Of a stretch of 24,915 bases of DNA, positions 16,626 through 23,207 are shown in pieces (the first letter of the stretch is position 1; every line of letters begins with the position of its first letter). The notes under the pieces were generated by a model, which was given only the letters and a program-made list of their open reading frames with translations, was not told where the DNA came from and searched no databases. This DNA is from CAZFUY01 sp964522445 (GTDB taxonomy: Bacteria > Pseudomonadota > Gammaproteobacteria > SZUA-229), in the NCBI GenBank assembly GCA_964522445.1, contig CAZFUY010000036.1, positions 1 through 24,915 of the forward strand. Reading direction: 5' to 3'. A program made the translations under genes and the position numbers.

Positions 16626-16762
16626 ATAACAGATAAATAAGATCACCATAAGAAAAGATAAAAAATAAAAATCTATATGAAAGGAGCAATGATAATAGGG
16701 CGTGGTTATGAGTGATATCTGAGAGTAGTGGGGGGGCGATATCATTTGACCAATAAAGCCCT

Positions 16763-16800
16763 GGAAAAATTGTTAAGGAAAAATTGTTAAGGAAAAATTA
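16763..16800. repeat. Short tandem repeat, 14-base unit
   Basis: GGAAAAATTGTTAA occurs twice in tandem (16763-16776, 16777-16790) followed by a 9-base partial third copy. It overlaps the stop codon of the kinase gene encoded on the minus strand and may reflect local replication slippage. Confidence 0.7.
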
Positions 16801-19170
16801 TTTATTATTAGTGCTCAATCGTATAGCCAATGTAATCTGGTTGCGTAATGTTTTTATTAAACTAAGTTGCACATCATCACAAAAAGATGCTGGTGTAATG
16901 CTGTCAATATATAAAATTCCAAGTGGTATGTTCTTAACTATGATGGGATACACCAGCATTGATTTTTTTGAATATTCCTGACGATACCATGAAGGTATCA
17001 GGTCTTTACATTCATCATTGTTAATGTCTTTAATTATTAAGTCTTTTTGTTGTTTTAAAGCCTGATTAAAAATATCTTTATCACCGCCAAGAGGTATGCT
17101 TAATCTGTGGATAATTGTTTCAGCATCGCCACCAAAACCAAAGCGTGCATTAATTGAAGTGCGTGATCTATTAATAAAACAGAACATGACGCGAGAGAAG
17201 CCAAATCCTGAAAATATAGTTTCCATGACCATAACAAGTATGTCATTAAATGAGCCATTTTCGAGTATTGTGTCTGTTATTTCCTTGATGGCAAAAATAA
17301 TATTTTCTCGACGATTTTCTTCTTCTGATTTTGCTTTTTCTCGTTCAGCTGTTACTTCATCAAGTATTTCTTTTGCTTCTTCTGATTTTTTTGGAGCCCA
17401 GCTATTTGCTTTTTTAAATATTGCACTGTCTTTTAAATTTAAATCAACCAGCTTTGCATATTTTTCCATTTCATCAATGGAGTTGCTGAGTATCTCTTCC
17501 ATCTGGCTACGAGAAATAGTCATGGTGTTACTAAAGCGTGCAGCTAAATTATCAAATGCCTGACCTCGTTCTCCAACTTTAGTAGTGCTGATTAAATCAG
17601 TGTATTCATTTGAAAAACTGGCAACGTGTTTTAATGTATCAGTTTGACTAATAGGTTTTTTTACTTCTCCTGGTGGTAATGGGTGCATACTTTCAATTAT
17701 TTCAGTGGGTAATTCCCAGGTTTCACCTACGGCTATACCAATTTCTTCAAAGGTAACACCTAAAACTGATTGAGCTGCATGATCTTCTTTCATTCCCTTG
17801 CGTTTTATATGATCAAGAATGACTTCCATTTCTTCAGGAAAATAGTAGATGGCAAGTAATTTTCCAAGGCGATGAAACATTGAGCAGACATAAGCTTCTT
17901 CTGTGTCCTGTATTTTAAGTTTTTTAGCTAAATCATTTGCAATGCTGCTGCTAATCATTGATTCAATGCAGGCTTCTTTAAGAGATTCAGCCTGGTTTTT
18001 GTCTTTTAAATGATCGAGTAACATTAGGCCCAAAGCGGCATTACGAACTTCCTCAAAACCTAAAATAACAACGGCACGAGAAACGGTACTAATACGTCCA
18101 CCGTATCCACTGTACATGGGGGAGTTAACCAGGCGTAAAAGTTTTGAAGAAAGTGAATAATCTTTAAGAATGGCATTGGATAAAATATTGGCAGATGAAT
18201 CGCTATTAGCCTGAGCTTTCTGGCTTACTTCAATCACCTGATGTGACATTGTGGGGAAATCTTTTTTCTGTTCCATACGACGTAATAAAAATTGTATGGT
18301 GGTATTTGTGCTATCGGATGCTTTTGTTTTATGTGTTGAATTATCAGGTTCTATTTTTTCCAGAAGATTCATCAGGTCATGGCGCATATCCAGTGCATCA
18401 CCGTATCGTTGAGCAGGATTTTTTTCTAATGCTTTTTGTATAATAGGTTTTAAGCCGGGATCTATATCTTTAGGATAATTAATTTCTTCATTTAAAATTT
18501 TATTAATAATAGCGAATTTATTATCACCCTCTATTGCCGGTTTGCCTACGGTCATTTCAAATAAAATTAAACCTAAAGTAAAAATATCTGATGCAGGAAT
18601 GACTTTTTTATTATCACATTGTTCTGGAGATAAATAACTAAGTGTTCCCCATACGCCATCTTCGGTAGGGTTGCCCATTAATGCGGCAATGCCAAAATCC
18701 ATCAGGCGGGGGATATCGCTACCTGAAGTGAGCATAATATTATGAGGACTTAAATCACGGTGGATAATGCCAAGTTTATGTGCATAAGCGATAGCATTTA
18801 AAATAGGGTCTAGAAATTTAATGGCATCTTTTGCAGGGATACGTCCTTTCTTTATTAAATATTCACGAAGTGATACGCCATCAACATATTCAAAAACTAA
18901 ATAAGGTTTACCATTATCTTCATCTGCTTCAAACAGGGTGATGATATTGGGATGCTGTAACTTGCTTACTGTTCGTGATTCTTTTAATAGTTGTTGTTTA
19001 ACCTGAGCGCTGTTTTTTTCAAGCTGGATGGTTTTAATTGCAACATTACGTTCCAGTTGAGTGTCTGAAGCAAGGTAGACAATGCCCTGAGAGCCTTTAC
19101 CTAATTCACTAATAACTCGAAAACGACCAATGTAACCAGGTAATATTGAGGCAGAAGGGGATGAGGGCAT
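16798..19170 (-). CDS. Ser/Thr protein kinase - HDOD - GAF signalling protein
   Basis: A 790-residue cytoplasmic fusion with no membrane segment. An N-terminal Hanks-type kinase (about residues 16-275) has the glycine loop GKGSQG at 24-29, K46 in VAIK, E64, HRDLSPHN at 137-144, DFG at 158-160 and GTLSYLSPEQ at 175-184. The lysine usual in HRDLKPxN is Ser141, a change common in bacterial kinases (HRDvSPqN forms). An HDOD domain follows (about 304-515, with ILKDYSLSSKLLRLVNSPMY and RAVVILGFEEVRNAALGLML), then a charged helix (about 595-625) and a C-terminal GAF domain (about 626-785). HDOD proteins act as scaffolds or regulators in chemotaxis-like, quorum and second-messenger pathways. A sensory GAF controlling kinase output is a plausible reading. 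It follows ettA on the same strand after 163 bases. Confidence 0.88.
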   Translation of the reverse strand: MPSSPSASILPGYIGRFRVISELGKGSQGIVYLASDTQLERNVAIKTIQLEKNSAQVKQQLLKESRTVSKLQHPNIITLFEADEDNGKPYLVFEYVDGVSLREYLIKKGRIPAKDAIKFLDPILNAIAYAHKLGIIHRDLSPHNIMLTSGSDIPRLMDFGIAALMGNPTEDGVWGTLSYLSPEQCDNKKVIPASDIFTLGLILFEMTVGKPAIEGDNKFAIINKILNEEINYPKDIDPGLKPIIQKALEKNPAQRYGDALDMRHDLMNLLEKIEPDNSTHKTKASDSTNTTIQFLLRRMEQKKDFPTMSHQVIEVSQKAQANSDSSANILSNAILKDYSLSSKLLRLVNSPMYSGYGGRISTVSRAVVILGFEEVRNAALGLMLLDHLKDKNQAESLKEACIESMISSSIANDLAKKLKIQDTEEAYVCSMFHRLGKLLAIYYFPEEMEVILDHIKRKGMKEDHAAQSVLGVTFEEIGIAVGETWELPTEIIESMHPLPPGEVKKPISQTDTLKHVASFSNEYTDLISTTKVGERGQAFDNLAARFSNTMTISRSQMEEILSNSIDEMEKYAKLVDLNLKDSAIFKKANSWAPKKSEEAKEILDEVTAEREKAKSEEENRRENIIFAIKEITDTILENGSFNDILVMVMETIFSGFGFSRVMFCFINRSRTSINARFGFGGDAETIIHRLSIPLGGDKDIFNQALKQQKDLIIKDINNDECKDLIPSWYRQEYSKKSMLVYPIIVKNIPLGILYIDSITPASFCDDVQLSLIKTLRNQITLAIRLSTNNK

Positions 19171-19247
19171 ATGTCATATCATTTAATAAGTGGCTGATAT
19201 TAAAGAGGATAGACTAAAAAAATAAAAAAGCTGTTAGTCGTTGAGTC

Positions 19248-19322
19248 CAGGTGTCGGAGTCAAAGTTGTTTACTTTTATGTCAGCCTGTCACATTAGCAA
19301 TCAACTTTGACTCCGACACCTG
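19248..19322. repeat. 21-bp inverted repeat between ettA and the kinase gene
   Basis: Arms 19248-19268 and 19302-19322 are perfectly complementary (left arm begins CAGGTGTCGGAGTCAAAG) and enclose 33 bases. It starts 11 bases after the ettA stop in the direction of transcription. The T-rich tract at 19215-19230 on that strand lies too far from the stem for a textbook terminator. I regard it as a dispersed palindromic repeat that may also slow transcription or protect the ettA 3' end. Confidence 0.8.
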
Positions 19323-19333
19323 TGGATAAAAGA

Positions 19334-20998
19334 TTATTTCAATCGTTTGTATTTAATCCGATGTGGATTCAAAGCTTCATCACCTAAACGATGTTTGCGA
19401 TCTTCTTCATAATCGGAGTAATTACCTTCAAACCAGGTTACTGTGCTATCGCCTTCAAAAGCCAGAATGTGAGTGGCAATACGATCCAGAAACCAGCGAT
19501 CATGTGAAATAACCACGGCACAGCCGGGGAAGTCGAGTATGGCTTCTTCCAGTGCGCGTAGAGTTTCTACATCGAGGTCATTGGTGGGTTCGTCGAGCAT
19601 AAGTAAATTGCCGCCTTTTTTCAGCAATTTGGCCAGATGCACTCGGTTGCGTTCACCGCCCGATAAATCTTTGATGTGTTTTTGCTGGTTTTCACCTTTG
19701 AAGTTGAAATGACTGACATAGGCTCGGGAATTGATGGTGTAGTTGCCAACGGTGACATTATCGAGGCCATCTGAAATGTCTTCCCAGACTGTTTTATTGC
19801 CATCCAGATCGTCGCGGCTTTGGTCTACATAAGAGATTTTAACCGATTCACCTATTTTAAATTCACCACTATCTGGCTGTTCTTCGCCTGTGAGAATACG
19901 GAACAGGGTGGTTTTACCTGCACCATTGGGGCCAATTACACCGACTATGCCGCCTTTGGGAAGGTTAAAGCTCAGGTTCTCGTATAAAACCTTATCACCA
20001 TAACGTTTACTGATATCTTTTGCTTCAATAACCAGATCACCCAGCCTTTCACCCGGTGGGATATACAGGCTTTTGGTTTCACTGCGTTTCTGGTAATCAG
20101 GGGATGATAATTCTTCAAAACGTTGTAAGCGGGATTTGCTTTTTGCATGGCGGCCTTTGGCATTAGAACGAACCCATTCAAGTTCAGCTTTAATGGCTTT
20201 TTGACGACCCGCTTCTTTTTTCTCTTCCTGTTCCAGTCGTTGATCTTTTTGCTCCAGCCAGGAGGAATAATTACCTTCCCAGGGAATGCCGCGGCCTCGG
20301 TCAAGTTCAAGAATCCAGCCAGCAACATTATCGAGAAAATAACGGTCATGGGTTACAGCAACCACAGTGCCAGTAAATTCTTTCAGGAATCGTTCCAGCC
20401 AGGCAACCGATTCTGCATCAAGGTGATTGGTTGGCTCATCAAGAATGAGCATATCAGGGTTGGATACTAATAAACGGCACAAAGCGACACGACGGCGTTC
20501 ACCGCCAGAAAGTTTAGTTACATCTGCATCCCAGGGTGGCAAGCGCAGGGCATCGGCTGCAATATCCAGCTTATGCTCCATATTATGTCCGTCCGATGCC
20601 TGAATAATATTTTCAAGGCGAGCCTGTTCACTGGCCAGCGCATCAAAATCTGCATCGGGTTCGGCATAAGCGGCATAAACCGCATCCAGTTGAGTCTGAG
20701 CATCGCTGACTCCCTGTAACCCCTCTTCAATATTGCCGCGAACATCTTTATCTGGATCAAGGTCAGGTTCCTGAGTCAGGAAACCAATTTTAATACCCGG
20801 CTGTGGGCGAGCCTCGCCAATAATGTCTGTATCAACACCGGCCATAATGCGCAGCAAAGTAGATTTACCCGCACCGTTATAACCCAGTACACCAATTTTT
20901 GCGCCGGGGAAAAAGTTTAGATAAATATCTTTAAGGATTTCTTTCTTTGGTGGAACGATCTTTCCCACGCCGTTCATCGTGAATATATATTGAGCCAT
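19334..20998 (-). CDS. ettA: Energy-dependent translational throttle ABC-F protein EttA
   Basis: EttA binds the ribosomal E site and gates entry into elongation according to ATP/ADP ratio. The 554-residue protein has two ABC domains without membrane segments: Walker A GYNGAGKST at 39-47, signature LSGGE at 163-167 and DEPTNHLD at 187-194 in the first; GPNGAGKTT at 356-364, LSGGER at 445-450 and DEPTNDLD at 469-476 in the second. The EttA-specific arm insertion (about residues 95-140) and the P-site tRNA interaction linker rich in Lys/Arg (about 250-300, KGRHAKSKSRLQRFEEL) are present. The C-terminal PHRIKYKRL is characteristic. It is transcribed toward the kinase gene; a TATAAT lies at 21040-21045 on its strand. 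Confidence 0.97.
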   Translation of the reverse strand: MAQYIFTMNGVGKIVPPKKEILKDIYLNFFPGAKIGVLGYNGAGKSTLLRIMAGVDTDIIGEARPQPGIKIGFLTQEPDLDPDKDVRGNIEEGLQGVSDAQTQLDAVYAAYAEPDADFDALASEQARLENIIQASDGHNMEHKLDIAADALRLPPWDADVTKLSGGERRRVALCRLLVSNPDMLILDEPTNHLDAESVAWLERFLKEFTGTVVAVTHDRYFLDNVAGWILELDRGRGIPWEGNYSSWLEQKDQRLEQEEKKEAGRQKAIKAELEWVRSNAKGRHAKSKSRLQRFEELSSPDYQKRSETKSLYIPPGERLGDLVIEAKDISKRYGDKVLYENLSFNLPKGGIVGVIGPNGAGKTTLFRILTGEEQPDSGEFKIGESVKISYVDQSRDDLDGNKTVWEDISDGLDNVTVGNYTINSRAYVSHFNFKGENQQKHIKDLSGGERNRVHLAKLLKKGGNLLMLDEPTNDLDVETLRALEEAILDFPGCAVVISHDRWFLDRIATHILAFEGDSTVTWFEGNYSDYEEDRKHRLGDEALNPHRIKYKRLK

Positions 20999-21039
20999 AG
21001 AATTTTATTTGCAGTTGTTAGTTATATTGTTTGTAATGC

Positions 21040-21045
21040 ATTATA
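21040..21045 (-). promoter_or_regulatory. Putative -10 element for ettA
   Basis: A perfect TATAAT on the minus strand, 41 bases upstream of the ettA start codon. No good -35 is visible at standard spacing. Confidence 0.35.
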
Positions 21046-21080
21046 CGTGATTGTGTCACAAAATTTGTTGTATTGACTAT

Positions 21081-21180
21081 NNNNNNNNNNNNNNNNNNNN
21101 NNNNNNNNNNNNNNNNNNNNNNNNNNNNNNNNNNNNNNNNNNNNNNNNNNNNNNNNNNNNNNNNNNNNNNNNNNNNNNNN
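21081..21180. other. Assembly gap (100 Ns)
   Basis: A second run of exactly 100 Ns. It hides the start and N-terminal part of the following metalloprotease-like gene and whatever lies between it and ettA. Real gap length is unknown, so no reading frame can be carried across it. Confidence 0.95.
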
Positions 21181-22314
21181 CTTGATTATGCTGCTACTAC
21201 TAGAGAGCCAATTAAAAATGTGGTTGTTGAATTAATATGTAAGGCTGATACGGGTGATGAAGTTATATCAACAACGGTTACTGATAATAGTGGAGGCTAT
21301 AGTTTGTCTGCGCCTTCAAATATTACTCCCAGTGTATTTGTTCGAGTAAAAGCGCAAATGTTAAGCACGGCTACACCATCCTATAACTTTACTGTGGTTG
21401 ATAATACCCAATCGCAGGCTTTGTATGTTATGGATAGTGCTACATTTAATATTGGCAGCGCTGATATTTTAAATAAAGATTTACATGCACAGTCTGGATG
21501 GACTGGTTCAGCATATATAGATGATGATCGTGTTGCAGCGCCTTTTGCTATTCTTGATAGTGTACGGGTGGCAATGAATAAAGTAATTCAGGTGGATTCA
21601 TCGGTCGTATTTCCTGCATTAAAACTTAACTGGAGTGTTTTAAATACAACGGCAACAGGCAGCCTTGGTGCAGGTGAAATTACATCATCTCATTATAATG
21701 GTGCTGATATATATATCTTAGGTGCAGCGGATAATGACACCGATGAATATGATGATCACGTTATTATTCATGAATGGGGTCATTATTTTGAAGATAAACT
21801 TTCACGAATTGATTCGGTTGGTGGTGAGCATGCACTTAGTGATATTTTAGATATACGTGTTGCCTTTAGCGAGGGGTTTGGCAATGCCTATTCAGCAATA
21901 GCCAGTGGTGATGCCATTTATCGTGATTCTACAGGCGGATCTCAGGCCAGTGGTTATGGGCTTGATCTTGAAAATAATAGTTGTACTAATGCAGGTTGGT
22001 ATAGTGAATGCTCAGTGCAATCTATTCTTTATGATTTATTTGATGCTTCAAATGATGGTGCTGATGCAGTGAGTTTAGGTTTTTTACCTATTTATAATGT
22101 ATTAATTAATGAACAAAAAAATACAACGGCATTAACCAGTATTTTTAGTTTTATTAAACCGCTAAAAGATGCAAGTAGCACTTCAGTTAGTAATGCAATT
22201 GATACACTTGTATCAGGTCAAAGTATCGATGTAATAACCGATATTTATGGTGATTCTGAATTAACAAATAATCCCGGATCAGTTAATCAATTACCTATAT
22301 TTACACAAATGTAA
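21181..22314 (+). CDS. Exported zinc metalloprotease-like protein, 5' end lost
   Basis: 377 codons are visible. The first about 60 residues form a carboxypeptidase-regulatory-like beta domain (REPIKNVVVELICKADTGDE, then VTDNSGGYSLSAPS), a fold of secreted proteins. A catalytic domain follows with DDHVIIHEWGHYFEDKLSR. The HExxH zinc motif is encoded at 21769-21783, and a likely third ligand Glu 34 residues after the first His lies in VAFSEGFGNAYSA (codon 21871-21873). That spacing fits the gluzincin pattern. The closing region contains a Cys pair (NNSCTNAGWYSECS) that could form a disulfide, again fitting an extracytoplasmic site. I do not recognise a named peptidase family. A signal peptide or lipobox would be in the gap. 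The stop overlaps the next in-frame ATG (TAATG). Confidence 0.75.
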   Translation, partial: LDYAATTREPIKNVVVELICKADTGDEVISTTVTDNSGGYSLSAPSNITPSVFVRVKAQMLSTATPSYNFTVVDNTQSQALYVMDSATFNIGSADILNKDLHAQSGWTGSAYIDDDRVAAPFAILDSVRVAMNKVIQVDSSVVFPALKLNWSVLNTTATGSLGAGEITSSHYNGADIYILGAADNDTDEYDDHVIIHEWGHYFEDKLSRIDSVGGEHALSDILDIRVAFSEGFGNAYSAIASGDAIYRDSTGGSQASGYGLDLENNSCTNAGWYSECSVQSILYDLFDASNDGADAVSLGFLPIYNVLINEQKNTTALTSIFSFIKPLKDASSTSVSNAIDTLVSGQSIDVITDIYGDSELTNNPGSVNQLPIFTQM

Positions 22315-22325
22315 TGGAGCCTAAG

Positions 22326-22826
22326 GTGTTAAAATTATTTTTAAGTATTTTTTTGCTGACTTTAATTGCATGTAATGCAGAAACGGCTTCGTATAAAAAT
22401 GAAACACGAACCATTCAATATAAACCCCATGCGCCTGTAAGCATGACATTCAGCATGCCTGAAAAAATAAAAGTTAATGAAGAATTAACTGTAAAGGTTA
22501 CGTTTAAAAATGATATTGATGTGGATGATATTATTATCCGCTTTCATACAAATAATAATTTAAAGCTTGTTAGTGAAAAACAATATTCGTTAGGCGTACA
22601 GGCATCGTCTCAATTAAATGCAGTTAATGTTATTGTTATTCCTCAGAGTAAAGGCGTTTTTTATATTAATGTTTCTGCAACATTAGTCAGTAACGGAAAA
22701 CATCAGTCACGTAGTTTTGCGATCCCTGTTAATGCGGGTGTGCAAAATCAGTTAAAGACAAATACTATGCAGAAGAACACTTCAGCTTCAGGCGGTGTTA
22801 TCTCAATGCCTGCAGTTGAACCTTAA
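22326..22826 (+). CDS. Predicted lipoprotein of unknown function
   Basis: A small lipoprotein of about 166 residues with signal sequence LKLFLSIFLLTLIAC; LIAC is a good lipobox, leaving a mature protein beginning CNAETASYKNE. The rest is hydrophilic and beta-rich, with KPHAPVSMTFSMPEKIKVNEELTVKVTFKND resembling an immunoglobulin-like fold, and a Ser/Thr/Asn-rich tail. I choose GTG 22326 because GGAG (22316-22319) stands six bases upstream; an ATG at 22314 overlaps the previous stop as TAATG but has no ribosome binding site. Coupling to the metalloprotease gene implies they work together at the cell envelope, possibly as enzyme and accessory or inhibitor; this is inference. No named family recognised. 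Confidence 0.75.
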   Translation: MLKLFLSIFLLTLIACNAETASYKNETRTIQYKPHAPVSMTFSMPEKIKVNEELTVKVTFKNDIDVDDIIIRFHTNNNLKLVSEKQYSLGVQASSQLNAVNVIVIPQSKGVFYINVSATLVSNGKHQSRSFAIPVNAGVQNQLKTNTMQKNTSASGGVISMPAVEP

Positions 22827-23035
22827 GAGAGTTGTTGGTTAACTTGTTCATAATTATCTGTATATATTACATATTCGTCATATTCTGACAAATTTTATTG
22901 CCTGTAAAATAAGGCATTTAAAAAAAATTCAAGTTGTTTATAAAAAAACTATTTTTTTCTAAATAGTCTGCTATAAATACCTGAGAGCAGTTTAACTCTT
23001 AAATGCTCTCAAATGAAAACCTGGTTGTTAAATGA
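22827..23035 (+). promoter_or_regulatory. Upstream part of long leader: promoter-like sequence and hairpins
   Basis: AT-rich DNA after the small lipoprotein gene. A TATAAA at 22972-22977 is a candidate -10, with no strong -35. Just upstream is an inverted repeat ACTATTT/AAATAGT (22948-22954, 22961-22967). Just downstream, TGAGAGCA/TGCTCTCA (22982-22989, 23004-23011) forms an 8-bp hairpin with a 14-base loop and no T-run. Transcription starting near 22985 would carry the whole riboswitch-like fold that follows. Confidence 0.45.
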
Positions 23036-23126
23036 TAAACGAAGGTATCCTTAAGCAGAAGCTGAGGGATGCAAAGTACCGGTTCAGAGGGTAATCCCCT
23101 TATGACAACGGAACTGCCGGCGTTTA
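23036..23126 (+). ncRNA. Riboswitch-like three-way junction resembling c-di-GMP-I (GEMM)
   Basis: By eye the RNA closes with P1 UAAACG (23036-23041) paired with CGUUUA (23121-23126). P2 starts with GGUA (23044-23047) paired with UACC (23077-23080) and continues as UCCUUAAGC/GCUGAGGGA with an AGAA loop. P3 is GGUUC (23081-23085) with GAACU (23111-23115), followed by GCCGG. The GGGAUGCAAAG segment (23066-23076) and the GCCGG before P1 parallel GGGACGCAAAG and the CCGGG of the GEMM consensus. The canonical CAAACC segment reads UAUCC here, so this is at best a variant. It lies 82 bases before a lipoprotein gene, a common target of c-di-GMP riboswitches. Confidence 0.6.
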
Positions 23127-23172
23127 AAGCTTCCCAGGTAATATCCATGCCCTCGAAACTTTAGTGTAGTTC

Positions 23173-23199
23173 CTCCAAAAATATAATTTTACTTTGGAG
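23173..23199 (+). promoter_or_regulatory. Hairpin sequestering the Shine-Dalgarno of the lipoprotein gene
   Basis: CUCCAAA (23173-23179) is exactly complementary to UUUGGAG (23193-23199), which contains the GGAG ribosome binding site eight bases before ATG 23208. This is the expected form of a translational expression platform controlled by the upstream fold. There is no U-run, so transcription termination is unlikely here. Confidence 0.65.
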
Positions 23200-23207
23200 T
23201 AAGCAAC

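Noticed and set aside
21046..21064. CRP-like site (GTGA...TCACA) upstream of ettA
   Set aside because: The half-sites are separated by five bases, not six, and the outer bases do not fit the TGTGA-N6-TCACA consensus well.
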